Positions 34,909-44,323 of a DNA stretch of 64,000 bases are shown here, piece by piece. A program made the translations under genes and the position numbers. Under the pieces are notes generated by a model, which was not told where the DNA came from, ran no database searches, and was given only the letters and a program-made list of their open reading frames with translations. The stretch spans positions 314,355-378,354 of the forward strand of contig DATNPX010000016.1 of NCBI GenBank assembly GCA_036702975.1, given 5' to 3'. The stretch's first letter is position 1. Each line of letters starts with the position of its first letter. Source of the stretch: DATNPX01 sp036702975 (lineage in GTDB: Bacteria > Cyanobacteriota > Vampirovibrionia > Obscuribacterales > Obscuribacteraceae).

Positions 34909-35523
34909 TCAAGGTTCCAGCGAACGAAACTTAGCCAGCTCCTGCTCAGACTCGAGCTTTTTGCCTAACTTCTTGTATGCTCTTGCCCTCAATTGGTAAA
35001 GATCGGCAAGCTGTTCGCGGGCAAGACCTTGCTGAATTGCCTTATCACAATCGTCGATCACCTGACGAGTATTCCCAAATCGTTCGGCCAGTTTGGCATG
35101 CCATATTAATGTGGTACCGTCTGTGGGCTGCATCGATAGCAAGGACTCAACGTCTCTCATCTCTTTCTTGTATTCGCTCGTATTGTCGTAAGCACGCGCC
35201 CTCAATGACAGACTTTGAGCGTCCTGCGGACTCAGAGAGATTGCACGCGATAGATCGCGAATAGCGTTTTTGTATTTTTGCTGCTGAAATTCAACATTAC
35301 CTTTCTTCTGGTATCCAACGGGATTGGATCTGTCCAATTTGATCCCTTTTGAATAACTCGCCGCTGCCTTTGCATAATCACCATTCTGAAAGTAGTTGTC
35401 GCCTTCATCGATCAGGGCAGCGGGATTTCCCTTGCGAGCAAAGCTCGGCAAAGACGAACAGCTTAACTGAAGCATAAGCAACAAGAAAGCAGAGCTCCGA
35501 ACAAATACAGCTTTAGTTTTCAT
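34909..35523 (-). CDS. Secreted TPR-repeat protein
   Basis: Protein of 204 residues with a signal peptide (SAFLLLMLQLSCSSLPSFA) and at least four TPR units (ALIDEGDNYFQNGDYAKAAASYSKG.. down to DLYQLRARAYKKLGKK, quoted in part). TPRs mediate protein binding. A cysteine sits where a lipoprotein modification could occur, but the preceding lipobox (QLSC) is poor. The gene is alone between the phosphotransferase and a membrane protein, and it is convergent with the former. Confidence 0.8.
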   Translation of the reverse strand: MKTKAVFVRSSAFLLLMLQLSCSSLPSFARKGNPAALIDEGDNYFQNGDYAKAAASYSKGIKLDRSNPVGYQKKGNVEFQQQKYKNAIRDLSRAISLSPQDAQSLSLRARAYDNTSEYKKEMRDVESLLSMQPTDGTTLIWHAKLAERFGNTRQVIDDCDKAIQQGLAREQLADLYQLRARAYKKLGKKLESEQELAKFRSLEP

Positions 35524-35912
35524 ATCATTGTCTCACTTTCGTCTAGATGCTCTTTGGAAGGGTTCAGGTCTTTAGGTCCTTAGGTTCTTAGAGTATAACG
35601 GTCTAGGGATGAGCCTTGTTGAACCGAGCGCCAAATTCGTCCACAAGCCGAAACAAGGGATCATCCGAACGAGTCACTTTTATTCGCAACAGGGGTGTGC
35701 ATGTCGGCCTCACTTATTTCTTGCTATGGCTCATTCTGCTAGCAGCAATTGCGCGAAGAACTCGAATGACCTCTAATTTGGGTAAAGCCCATGCAAGAGA
35801 TTTTTTGGTGGCGACGATTCGTATATAATCAGCGATCAAAAACCGGTTTAGAGTGTCAAGATCAATTTAAGTGACACCCAGCTAAACGTGTCGCTTAAAT
35901 TAAGGTTAAGAA
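35524..35912. other. Intergenic region before the membrane glycosyltransferase-like gene
   Basis: 389 bases. TATAAT at 35824-35829 is a candidate -10 toward the membrane protein. The hairpin at 35864-35901 lies in its leader. No convincing gene is seen. Confidence 0.4.
35864..35901 (+). repeat. Hairpin in the leader of the 35913 gene
   Basis: AATTTAAGTGACAC (35864-35877) pairs with GTGTCGCTTAAATT (35888-35901), with one mismatch, around a 10-base loop. It ends 11 bases before the ATG and could act as an operator or as an RNA structure in the leader. Confidence 0.55.
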
Positions 35913-37184
35913 ATGACAGTAAATAGATCCGCAGTAAACGCTTTGCTCGCATTTACAGGCGTTCTCTTGGTTGGAATTGCACTTCGGATCGTTTACTCCT
36001 ATTGCGTGCCCAGCATGTCTTATGAACATGACTCTGTGTCGCACGAGCAATACATTCGTTTTGTTGCTCGATGGGCAATAATACCGAAAAAAACATATTG
36101 TTTCGTTTGCTACCATCCGCCACTTTATTATTTTCTGGCGGCACCAGTTTATAAGCTGGCTCTTCTCCTGAGCGGAAACGACCAGTGGTCAATGCAGACA
36201 ATCACGTCCAAACTTTCGCTGGTTTGCGCAATCGTCGCCGCTATTTGCAGCTCTTTTGCGGTACGCGAGCTACTTCCAAATCAGGAGAGCGCCTGGTGGC
36301 GTAGTCTCTGTCTAGCGCTTGTACTTTGCTTTCCAGGGTTGTTTTATTTGGGCCACAGCATCAACAATGACGCGCTGCTGATGACTCTTAGTTTCTGGCT
36401 CTTCTGGCGCCTGCTGCTCTTCGCTCGTACATCCACGCTCAAAAATTGGCGCTGGATAGAGGTTTTAAATGTCGCTGCTTTTTGGACAAAAAGTAATGCA
36501 CTACTTTTGATAGCCACATCGCTGATTGTTTTACTTTTGAACAAAAAACTAGATCTTGGTAAACGAGCCTCGCTACTGTTCGAACAAATTGCCGTCTTAC
36601 TAACGACGTGCGGTCCTTACGTGTGGTGGCGCACAGCCGTTGACTCACAAGATAGCCTGGTCGGCAATTGGCTTCACATTCCCGATCCCTGGTACTTGTG
36701 GAACCGGCTCTATTTTTTCAATCCTGAATATATTTTGAGCCATCCATTCATCGCAAACCCGCTCGCAAAAACAACAAAATTCCCTGAAAATTTTTGGGAT
36801 ATCCTCTACAGGACTAGCTTCTTTGGTGAGTGGGAATTTCCCTGCCGAACGTTGGCTGTTTACCTGGAACTATGTGGGTTGGTTCTACTTTGTTTTGCTG
36901 CGGGAGGGATCGTATTTGAGTTTTGCAGACGCAAAGTCAATGTCGCTGCGCTCACAACCATACTCGTTCAGGTTGGTGGCATTTGGTTTTATCGCATGCA
37001 AATCGGCTGGCACTGCGCATTTGTAGATTTCCGTTATATTCCAATAGTCATTCTTCCTATAGCTTATTACACCGTTCTTGGTATTCATAAATCGCCAATA
37101 GCGCTTAAGATTTTCGGTCTGATGCTGGCCATCGAGTTTCTGGTGCTGTCATTCGCGGTCTTTCCATTCATTTGTTCTAGCTGA
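35913..37184 (+). CDS. Polytopic membrane protein resembling GT39/ArnT-type glycosyltransferases
   Basis: Protein of 423 residues with about 10 membrane segments. Features include SYEHDSVSHEQYIRFVAR in the first loop, YHPPLYYFLAAPVY, and GHSINNDALLMTLSFWLFWR, the loop pattern of dolichyl/undecaprenyl-phosphate-linked mannosyltransferases. The catalytic Asp/Glu of the first loop is plausibly in YEHDSV. The donor and acceptor are unknown. The ATG start follows AAGGTTAAG. Its promoter region contains the hairpin at 35864-35901. Confidence 0.7.
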   Translation: MTVNRSAVNALLAFTGVLLVGIALRIVYSYCVPSMSYEHDSVSHEQYIRFVARWAIIPKKTYCFVCYHPPLYYFLAAPVYKLALLLSGNDQWSMQTITSKLSLVCAIVAAICSSFAVRELLPNQESAWWRSLCLALVLCFPGLFYLGHSINNDALLMTLSFWLFWRLLLFARTSTLKNWRWIEVLNVAAFWTKSNALLLIATSLIVLLLNKKLDLGKRASLLFEQIAVLLTTCGPYVWWRTAVDSQDSLVGNWLHIPDPWYLWNRLYFFNPEYILSHPFIANPLAKTTKFPENFWDILYRTSFFGEWEFPCRTLAVYLELCGLVLLCFAAGGIVFEFCRRKVNVAALTTILVQVGGIWFYRMQIGWHCAFVDFRYIPIVILPIAYYTVLGIHKSPIALKIFGLMLAIEFLVLSFAVFPFICSS

Positions 37185-37297
37185 GGGTAAGCCATCTCCC
37201 TGTGCAAGCAACAAAGATAACGAAAATAAGACCAGGCAAATACTTCTAATAATGCGAAGGATTGCTTTTTCACCCGTATTTCGATAATATTGGAAAT

Positions 37298-37597
37298 ATG
37301 AAAACACCAAACGCTGTCAAAACCCTAGGAGCCCTGGCTCAAGAATCCCGCCTAGAAGTCTTCAGACTACTAGTCCGCAAAGGTCAAACAGGCATGGCCG
37401 CCGGCGAGCTCAGCGAGCATTTCGGCTTACCGCCGGCAACTATGTCTTTCCACCTAAAAGAACTCACCAGAGCCGGCTTAATCATCTCTCGCCGAGCAAG
37501 CCGCTCAATCATCTACTCAGCCAACTACGAGCACATGCAAGAACTAATCAACTTCCTGCTCGAAAATTGCTGCATCGACAACGGAGGGAAATGCTAA
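37298..37597 (+). CDS. arsR: ArsR-family arsenic-responsive repressor
   Basis: Protein of 99 residues. The winged-helix core is VKTLGALAQESRLEVFRLLV, then HFGLPPATMSFHLKELTRAGL, the DNA-recognition helix (quoted in parts). At the end, NCCIDNGGKC has a vicinal Cys pair plus a third Cys that could bind As(III), as in C-terminal-type ArsR sensors. ATG 37298 is taken as the start; the usual MKTPNAVKTL follows. The arsI gene starts by overlapping its stop codon, so the three ars genes form one operon. Confidence 0.9.
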   Translation: MKTPNAVKTLGALAQESRLEVFRLLVRKGQTGMAAGELSEHFGLPPATMSFHLKELTRAGLIISRRASRSIIYSANYEHMQELINFLLENCCIDNGGKC

Positions 37598-38070
37598 TGA
37601 AAAGACTACACGTGCACGTAGCAGTTGCAGACATCGAACAATCAACCACATTCTACAAAAATCTGTTCGGCGCCGAGCCAACGGTGCAGAAAGAGGACTA
37701 TGTAAAATGGATGCTCAATGATCCGCTCGTAAATTTTGCAATTTCAGCTCGTGGACGAGAGCCGGGACTAGATCACCTCGGAATCCAGACTGAAACTGAA
37801 GACGAATTGAAAGAAGTCTCGGACCGCTTAAAATCGGCAGACATGCAGATTTTGGATGAAGGCTCAACAACATGCTGTTACGCACAATCGGACAAAGCAT
37901 GGGTTTTCGATCCTCAAGGTATAGCTTGGGAAACATTTTTGACCACGGGCACTACCACCATATACGGTGCAGACAATGAAATCAGCTCCGCCGAAGCTCC
38001 CATATCCAAGAAAAGCGCTTGCTGCGCACCGACGGAGGAATCTGTTCGTGTGGAGATCACTCGCAAATGA
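37597..38070 (+). CDS. arsI: ArsI-type glyoxalase-fold C-As lyase (or cadmium-induced CadI)
   Basis: Protein of 157 residues of the vicinal-oxygen-chelate superfamily. The metal ligands are in RLHVHVAV (His5 or His7), LDHLGIQ (His60) and WETF (Glu112). TTCCYA has the vicinal cysteines C93-C94 that hold organoarsenical substrate in ArsI; AWVFDPQGIAWE is the closing block. ArsI breaks the carbon-arsenic bond of methylated As(III). A Cys-containing tail (KSACCAPTEES) follows. GGAGGG is 8 bases before ATG 37597, which overlaps arsR's stop by one base; arsC starts in its own stop (ATGA). Confidence 0.88.
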   Translation: MKRLHVHVAVADIEQSTTFYKNLFGAEPTVQKEDYVKWMLNDPLVNFAISARGREPGLDHLGIQTETEDELKEVSDRLKSADMQILDEGSTTCCYAQSDKAWVFDPQGIAWETFLTTGTTTIYGADNEISSAEAPISKKSACCAPTEESVRVEITRK

Positions 38071-38453
38071 AAGTAATCTTCGCATGTGTACACAATGCTG
38101 GACGCTCACAGATGGCGGCAGCCTTTTATAACAAATTAGCTGGAGGTGGCGCTTTATCCTCGGGAACGCAGCCAGGTAACCATGTGCACCCTGAAGTTGT
38201 ATTGGCAATGAAGGAAGAAGGAATTGATCTCTCCACAACGAAACCTCAACTACTGACCATGCAACTGGCTGATCAGGCAGATCTGCTAGTAACAATGGGG
38301 TGCGGAGAATCCTGTCCATTTGTCGCGGGACTCGCACGCCAAGACTGGCAATTAACTGATCCAAAGGGCAAGTCCCTCGAGGAAGTAAGACAAATTCGTG
38401 ATGAGATAAAACAAAAAGTACTAGAGCTAGTCGCTTTGGCGAAAGAGAAATAG
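38067..38453 (+). CDS. arsC: Thioredoxin-coupled arsenate reductase (LMW-PTP family)
   Basis: Protein of 128 residues. The P-loop CVHNAGRSQM gives C7-x5-R13. Cysteines C79 and C83 (MGCGESCPF) are the resolving pair, and D98 (LTDPKG) is the general acid. It reduces As(V) to As(III), which is then exported or methylated. Its ATG lies inside arsI's stop codon. No arsenite efflux pump is in the window, so As(III) must leave by other means or be handled elsewhere. Confidence 0.92.
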   Translation: MKVIFACVHNAGRSQMAAAFYNKLAGGGALSSGTQPGNHVHPEVVLAMKEEGIDLSTTKPQLLTMQLADQADLLVTMGCGESCPFVAGLARQDWQLTDPKGKSLEEVRQIRDEIKQKVLELVALAKEK

Positions 38454-38511
38454 AAAGAGAAACCAGGTAACCAAGCCTAAGGAAACAGGAAAACCAAGCC
38501 CAACGAAGCGC

Positions 38512-40188
38512 CTATTCCTCACGTACAAAAGTGTCCAAATTGGCCGTCAGCCGGATACTTTTATACCCTTTCAGGATCTGGTTCAAATAATCGCCAGCCT
38601 CCATACACGACGTCAACGAGAAATCCTCGGGACAACCTGGATATTGATGCTGTTTGATCAAAATCATGCGCGGCTTGTTTGTTCGAACATCTTGCAATAT
38701 CTCCTGAAAGACTGCGTTCTCCTGTGCCTGAAGCTTCGCCAACTTGCCAGCGTCGGTCGTATTCTTCTTCAGATATTCGAGAAAGGCAATCACCTGCTGA
38801 TGCTGATACTTGCTCCCAGGCAGCCTGTTCATCAAAGTCATCGCCGGGTAGGCAGGATAAAGCGCAGTATTTAGGAAAAGCACCTTGTCTCCCGGTGCAC
38901 TGTACTCTGCTAACAGTGCAGCCTCCTCGTGTTCGTCAGCCAACTTTTCCATCTCACTTTTCAAACTCGCACATCGATTTTCCGCTGGCTGGCGCTGGCA
39001 AATCGTCAACCCATAAGCGGCCTGAGGAACGAATTTCACACCAAAGAAAACTGCAACGGCACAAGAACAGATCAATAGTCCTAAAGCGCTCTTTTCATCA
39101 ACATCATCCAATGTTTGTTCGAGAATGTATTTGTACCGAGTTCTCGAAAGAATTGCTCGCAATAGCTCTTTCCCTTGCGCTACACCGATCATCGCACCAG
39201 TCAAAACAAGCCCTGCTAGCAAGGGAAGTGTTTGATAAGCCCAGCATTTCAATTGAAGAACGAAAACCAGATATGCAGCCAGCATCCAGAGCGATAGTGG
39301 TACAAGCAAATCGAAAGTGCGGCGAAGGAAGAAAACACAAGCGCCAAAAATCAACGTCATAACTATCAATAATGGATAGTCTTGCATCAACACAGTTCTC
39401 AGCAGCCCTTGATTAAAGGCTGTATACCCCTGAATCGCCACAGGGAGTATGTCTTTGAAATAAACATCCCTCGCCGCCGGTGGTAGGAGAAAAATCTGCA
39501 ATGCGCAAAGCACGTAAACAATCTTGCAAGCGATTATCTCCGACGTGAGAAAGCCGCGAAAGCGCTTGCTCCGGTTGAACCAATACAACTCAGTGATTAT
39601 GGGAATTAGAAGAAAATAGATCTTGGTGAACAATCCCACAGCTGCAAGTGCACCGCATGCAATACCTAGACTGAGATTGTGCTGGCGCATCTCCGACCAT
39701 CTCTGCCAACGTAAAAGAAAAAACGGCAAGAACAAGAGAACAAACAGATGCTCGCTATGCCCAAAAAGATCTCCAATGGCGAAGCCCATCAACGAAGAAC
39801 ATATAAGCAAAACAACAGCGTAAGTCCATTGGGGAGAGCTCAACTGCCGCCTTAAAACCGCCGCGCACAACAAAAAAGAAATCAGCGAAAGTGCGCCAAG
39901 GAATAATTTGAAGGCAACCACAACGTGCAAATTCAGCTTGTCCGAAAGCAGCACCGCTGCTTCATGCAAGTAGGTAAGCAATGGCAGATTTATGTCGTAA
40001 ATATCCAGATATAGAGTACTTCCTGCATGCACCAACTGTGCATATTGAAGATAAGCGGCACTTACAAAGTTGACACTGAGCGGTCTTTGCAAGATCGCCA
40101 TCGTCCATACCAGCGTGATCAACACTCCGGTAAACAGCGTTAGAAAGCCGATCCATTGACGGGGTGATAGTTTTCCAAAGGACACCAA
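38512..40188 (-). CDS. Large polytopic membrane protein, glycosyltransferase-like (GT39/PMT type)
   Basis: Protein of 558 residues with about 11 membrane segments. The first external loop has YLDIYDINLPLLTYLHEAAVLL, with acid residues at the position of the catalytic Asp in oligosaccharide-lipid mannosyltransferases. A soluble C-terminal domain (about 410-558) is rich in K/E and includes PGDKVLFLNTALYPAYPAM. It is convergent with the arsC gene. Function beyond a polyprenyl-sugar or protein glycosylation role is not clear. Confidence 0.6.
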   Translation of the reverse strand: MVSFGKLSPRQWIGFLTLFTGVLITLVWTMAILQRPLSVNFVSAAYLQYAQLVHAGSTLYLDIYDINLPLLTYLHEAAVLLSDKLNLHVVVAFKLFLGALSLISFLLCAAVLRRQLSSPQWTYAVVLLICSSLMGFAIGDLFGHSEHLFVLLFLPFFLLRWQRWSEMRQHNLSLGIACGALAAVGLFTKIYFLLIPIITELYWFNRSKRFRGFLTSEIIACKIVYVLCALQIFLLPPAARDVYFKDILPVAIQGYTAFNQGLLRTVLMQDYPLLIVMTLIFGACVFFLRRTFDLLVPLSLWMLAAYLVFVLQLKCWAYQTLPLLAGLVLTGAMIGVAQGKELLRAILSRTRYKYILEQTLDDVDEKSALGLLICSCAVAVFFGVKFVPQAAYGLTICQRQPAENRCASLKSEMEKLADEHEEAALLAEYSAPGDKVLFLNTALYPAYPAMTLMNRLPGSKYQHQQVIAFLEYLKKNTTDAGKLAKLQAQENAVFQEILQDVRTNKPRMILIKQHQYPGCPEDFSLTSCMEAGDYLNQILKGYKSIRLTANLDTFVREE

Positions 40189-40420
40189 AGATACACCCTA
40201 CTTTTCGCACGTGCTCAACACAGGAGCAGAATACCACCGTTGTTTTTCGAATTCTGCAGGCAGAAGCTAGGACTGTCCAAAAAACTCTCGCATCCGCGGC
40301 TCTTTCCTGACACAACCAGAGATGGACGTGGAATAATTGAGTTCGTCTTACTTTTACCAGGTTGCCTATCCGGCATGTAGCGCCTGGTCTCAATACTCCC
40401 AAGCTGAGCAGGTTACTAGA

Positions 40421-41869
40421 ATGAGATATGACGCAAACGCAGAGGCGACTCTCCATCGGCTTTTCGGGCTATCACGTAGCCAGGTCGAACGAGTCATCAC
40501 CGCCGCTCTTGGTAAGCGCCGCAAAGAAGGGGCTTTCGGAGAGGTCTACTTTCAGGCAGGTTCCTCACAGACTTTAATCTGGGACCTTGAACGCCTGACA
40601 ACAACACGCTGGGAAGTAACAAGTGGTGCCAGCGTCCGCGCTGTACTCGGAGACAAATTTGGTTTTGCGTATACCAACGACCCTACGGCGCCAAATTTAG
40701 TCAAGGCAGCTAAACGTGCCAATGCCATTATGGAATACGGTCAAGAAAGCGGCTCGCAGCCCATTGAAGGCGAAAACCGCAACCATAACTTGTATCGCAT
40801 CGACAACTCTCCTATCGCAGTAAGTCTAAAGGACAAAATCGCTCTACTTAAAGAGTGTGATGCAGCCGCTCGAGCTGTCGATCCGCGCATTGAGAACGTG
40901 CGTGTTTCGCTGCAAATTGAGGACACCACGATCGTCATTGCTCCATCGATCGGCGACATCATCGTCGACGTGCGCCCGCTCATACGGCTTGATGTTAGCT
41001 GCATTGCAGCAGACGGCACTAGGCGCGAAAACGGTCATGTAGGCGGCGGCGGCAGACACGAATTCGATTACTTCCAGCGAAATGAGCTGTGGCGCCAGAT
41101 GGCAGTCGATGCTGCCAAACAAGCGATTGCAAGTCTTTCGGCAGAACCTGGTCCGGTTGGTGAAATGACTGTCGTATTAGGAAACGGATGGCCCGGAATT
41201 CTTCTGCACGAGGCAGTGGGACACGGTCTCGAAGGCGATTTCAACCGCAAGGGAACATCTGCATTCAGTTCAATGATGGGTGAAATGGTTGCTTCGCCAC
41301 TATGTACGGTTATCGACAAAGGAACAATGCCGGGACGGCGTGGTTCTCTCGACGTAGATGACGAAGGCAATCCCACTCAAGACACAGTGCTCATCGAAAA
41401 TGGACGCCTGGTTGGATACATGCAAGACCGCATGAACGCCAGCTTGATGAAATCGAAGCTGACAGGCAATGGACGACGCGAGAGTTATAAATATGCCCCG
41501 ATGCCGCGCATGACGAACACAATGTTGGTCGGCGGCAGTTCTACTCATGAAGAGATCATCGCTTCGGTCGACCGCGGTGTCTATGCCGAACAGTTCGGGG
41601 GCGGTCAGGTGGACATCACGAGCGGCAAATTCACCTTCAGTGCAACGACCGCTTACTTAATTGAAAACGGCAAGTTGACCAAACCGATTAAAGGCGCAAC
41701 CCTCATCGGCAATGGACCAGAAGCGATGCGCCGCATCTCAATGGTCGGCAACAACATGGCTATGGATCTGGGAATCGGCACTTGCGGCAAGAACGGACAG
41801 GGAGTTCCGGTCGGGGTCGGCATGCCTACCGTTCGCATCGACGGTATCACCGTCGGTGGTATCAGCTAA
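40421..41869 (+). CDS. tldD: TldD metalloprotease subunit
   Basis: Protein of 482 residues. The zinc site HEAVGHGLEGDFNRKGTSAF (HExxxH) is complete and lies around residue 265. LENGRLVGYMQDRMNA-like and RMTNTMLVGGS blocks match TldD. TldD joins TldE (PmbA) to form a protease that cuts small, extended peptides such as RiPP precursors and CcdA. The N-terminus MRYDANAEATLHRLFGL from ATG 40421 is typical; the longer frame to 40337 adds a sequence unlike TldD. tldE starts 11 bases on. Confidence 0.93.
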   Translation: MRYDANAEATLHRLFGLSRSQVERVITAALGKRRKEGAFGEVYFQAGSSQTLIWDLERLTTTRWEVTSGASVRAVLGDKFGFAYTNDPTAPNLVKAAKRANAIMEYGQESGSQPIEGENRNHNLYRIDNSPIAVSLKDKIALLKECDAAARAVDPRIENVRVSLQIEDTTIVIAPSIGDIIVDVRPLIRLDVSCIAADGTRRENGHVGGGGRHEFDYFQRNELWRQMAVDAAKQAIASLSAEPGPVGEMTVVLGNGWPGILLHEAVGHGLEGDFNRKGTSAFSSMMGEMVASPLCTVIDKGTMPGRRGSLDVDDEGNPTQDTVLIENGRLVGYMQDRMNASLMKSKLTGNGRRESYKYAPMPRMTNTMLVGGSSTHEEIIASVDRGVYAEQFGGGQVDITSGKFTFSATTAYLIENGKLTKPIKGATLIGNGPEAMRRISMVGNNMAMDLGIGTCGKNGQGVPVGVGMPTVRIDGITVGGIS

Positions 41870-41880
41870 GGGAGTTCAAA

Positions 41881-43218
41881 ATGGCAGCAACAACAGAAGC
41901 TCAAATCGCCTCACTAGCAAAATTCATCCTGACTGAAGCAAAGCGCTGTGGCGCAACAGATTGCGACGTGAGTATGCGCGTATCAGATTCAGTAGACACC
42001 ACTGTACGCATGGGGGAAGTGGAATCGCTCGAAAACGCAGTACAAAGCCGCGGACTTAGCTTCCGAGCCTTTGTGGGTCAGAACAGTGCGGTTGTATCAA
42101 CTACTGATTTCAATAAAACGTCTCTGAAGAACGTCATCCGCGATACGGTTGAAATGGCAAAAGCTTCAGAACCAGACCCGGATGCCGGATTGCCGGAAGC
42201 CAAAGATCTCGCTCGTACAGGGGAGCTAACAGACCTTGGGTTGTACGATCCATCAGTGTCCACAGTGGAACCTGGGCGCAAAATAGAACTAGCCAAAGCC
42301 GCCGAAGCAGCAGCGCGCGCTTTCGATAAACGCATCACCAATTCTGACGGCTGCTCCTTTTCAGACAGCTCAAAAATCTCCGCATATGCCAACTCCAGAG
42401 GTTTCATCGGCACGGTCCAGAGCAGTGTCTGCAGTTTGCAAGCATCGGTGATTGCAAGCGAAGGTGCTGAAATGCAAAGCGGTTCATGGTGGCATCAGAG
42501 CCGTTCGCTCGACACGTTGGAAAATCCGGATCAAATCGGACACGAAGCTGCGCGCCGCGCATTGCGGTCTCTTGGAGCGCGCAAAGTCGAGTCGCAAAAG
42601 TGTCCTGTGGTTTTCGACCAACGCATGGCTGCAAACTTGCTGGGCAAGTTCCTGGGAGCCGCACATGGCGGATCTATTTATCGCAAGAGTTCATTCCTCA
42701 TTGATAAACTTGGCACCATGATCGCCAGCGAGAAATTGACGATAGTCGATGACCCGTTTATGCAAGGCGGGCTTGGCTCTTATCCCTGGGGCGACGAAGG
42801 ACTGCGCGTTAGCAAGCGCGTCATTGTCGACAAAGGAAGGCTTGAGCAATATTTCATCGACGGCTATGCATCGCGCAAGCTCAAAATGGCTCCCAATGGC
42901 GGCTCCGCAACGAACCTCTATATCGAACCCGGCGACAAAACACCAGAAGAGATCATCAGTTCCATCAAAAATGGGCTCTATCTAACGGGAATCTCCGGCT
43001 TCGGCTTCAATCAGACGACAGGCGACTACTCTTTAGGCGCCTCCGGCCTTTGGATCGTCGACGGCCAGCTCTCATTCGCAGTCGATGAGATCACCATCGC
43101 CAGCACGATGTTTGACATGTTCCATGCAATTGAAGCCGTCGGAAACGACCTCGAGTTTCGCTCATCTATTTCAGCACCGACACTCTTAATCGGCAGCATG
43201 ACCGTGGGCGGCAAATAG
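41881..43218 (+). CDS. tldE: TldE/PmbA metalloprotease partner subunit
   Basis: Protein of 445 residues. PmbA family blocks are seen: CDVSMRVSDSVDTTVRMGEVES (trimmed), NSRGFIGTVQSSVCSLQASV, and GGSATNLYIEPGDKTPEEII. There is no HExxxH, as expected of the non-catalytic partner. It fits TldD as a heterodimer. AAGGGAG lies before ATG 41881. The tldD-tldE spacing (11 bases) shows one operon. Confidence 0.92.
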   Translation: MAATTEAQIASLAKFILTEAKRCGATDCDVSMRVSDSVDTTVRMGEVESLENAVQSRGLSFRAFVGQNSAVVSTTDFNKTSLKNVIRDTVEMAKASEPDPDAGLPEAKDLARTGELTDLGLYDPSVSTVEPGRKIELAKAAEAAARAFDKRITNSDGCSFSDSSKISAYANSRGFIGTVQSSVCSLQASVIASEGAEMQSGSWWHQSRSLDTLENPDQIGHEAARRALRSLGARKVESQKCPVVFDQRMAANLLGKFLGAAHGGSIYRKSSFLIDKLGTMIASEKLTIVDDPFMQGGLGSYPWGDEGLRVSKRVIVDKGRLEQYFIDGYASRKLKMAPNGGSATNLYIEPGDKTPEEIISSIKNGLYLTGISGFGFNQTTGDYSLGASGLWIVDGQLSFAVDEITIASTMFDMFHAIEAVGNDLEFRSSISAPTLLIGSMTVGGK

Positions 43219-43249
43219 CGCATATCAGCACACAGCGCCGGCCAAGCCC

Positions 43250-43609
43250 ATGCCACAATTGGATGCAGTATCCGGCAGCAAAACTGACTTCAAGCTGCCG
43301 GACGGCAGCGAGCTTCATAGGGAAGCGGGCCGCGATGTCGTAAACCGACCGGATGGAACCAGAATAGAAATAACGCCGGATGGTCCCCAATTCTTCGATC
43401 GCAACGGAAAGCGGATGCCGATGGAAGCTCAGAACTCGAAGTTCTCTGGTTCGGACATGACTCTTCCTGATGGAACACAAGTCAGTGGGTACTATTACAT
43501 GAGTTTCTCGGGTAACGGCACCATCACATTTCCTAACGGCGACAAGATAGAGATCAGCAATGAGAGAGTCGTGGTGCCAAAATCGAAAAACTGGCCGTTC
43601 TCAAATTAG
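43250..43609 (+). CDS. Small protein with PDG beta-repeats
   Basis: Protein of 119 residues. Repeated short units KLPDGSELHREAG, NRPDGTRIEITPDGP, DMTLPDGTQVSG, ITFPNGDKIEIS resemble a solenoid of beta turns (MORN or DUF1521-like), used in binding. It begins 31 bases after tldE on the same strand. No signal peptide is visible. No function is proven. Confidence 0.6.
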   Translation: MPQLDAVSGSKTDFKLPDGSELHREAGRDVVNRPDGTRIEITPDGPQFFDRNGKRMPMEAQNSKFSGSDMTLPDGTQVSGYYYMSFSGNGTITFPNGDKIEISNERVVVPKSKNWPFSN

Positions 43610-43950
43610 AACGCGCTGAAGGCTGTGGCCATGCTACTATCGCCAGAAAAACTTGTGATACTAAGGGCGGGCAAAAAAACTGAACAGGGCACTTCTCAAA
43701 TCTAGCCAGGAGCACTTTACAAAGCACCAGGCTTGGCTTAACGACCATTATCCGACCACACAGAATGTGCGGCACTCGATGTTGCCGATATTTCCATCTC
43801 AGACCGCAAAGATCGCTCTTAGACAAAGAAAAGTCCATGCCCGGAATTGCGGCGAGGTCATAACCACTCTGGAATTCGGCAATTGCAATTTACGGCTAGC
43901 AAAAAGAAATTTGATGACCCAGAATTTCCCTATGTATTCCAATAGCCTTC
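43610..43950 (+). other. Gap between the PDG-repeat protein and the next gene
   Basis: 341 bases. A frame open from about 43661 to 43958 reads LLKSSQEHFTKHQAWLND and further protein-like residues but has no start codon with a ribosome-binding site. I do not call it a gene; it may be a decayed remnant. Confidence 0.3.
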
Positions 43951-44274
43951 ATGACTAAGTACAAACTCCGCTATTTCTTCGATCCTGGCACGTGTATCTG
44001 TCTTTGGACTGCCAATGATAGAGCACATGAAAAATTCGGTTATCCGGTGGATATTAGCAAGTTACCCCTTTGCGAAAATACCCAACGCCGCGTAATTTAT
44101 ATTGCAGCCTGGTATGACACCAGTATCGATTGGAGCTATCCGGCCGATCCTTCACCGTGGGATGTGGATGAACGTCGATTATTCAATGCCGCGGCTCAAA
44201 AACTGTTCGACAAACTAAGAACTGAGTTGGGCGATGAGTTCGAACTCGTTGATGAAAGCGGTACAAGCGAGTGA
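43951..44274 (+). CDS. Small conserved protein with FFDPG and WYDTSIDW motifs
   Basis: Protein of 107 residues: KYKLRYFFDPGTCICLWT, then FGYPVDISKLPLC, WYDTSIDWSYPADPSPWDVDE. I recall such blocks from small hypothetical proteins of many bacteria but no function. The aromatic/Pro-rich pattern suggests a compact fold. No operon partner overlaps it; the DUF4337 gene that follows is convergent. Confidence 0.7.
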   Translation: MTKYKLRYFFDPGTCICLWTANDRAHEKFGYPVDISKLPLCENTQRRVIYIAAWYDTSIDWSYPADPSPWDVDERRLFNAAAQKLFDKLRTELGDEFELVDESGTSE

Positions 44275-44323
44275 GTACAGACACACAGAATGCAATTCAA
44301 CGTACCCGTACATACAAAATGAA

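Noticed and set aside
35616..35828. 70-codon frame upstream of the membrane protein
   Set aside because: Contains one hydrophobic stretch by chance and lies over the promoter region; no ribosome-binding site.
43661..43958. Protein-like open frame without a good start
   Set aside because: No start codon or ribosome-binding site supports it, and it could be chance or a decayed gene.
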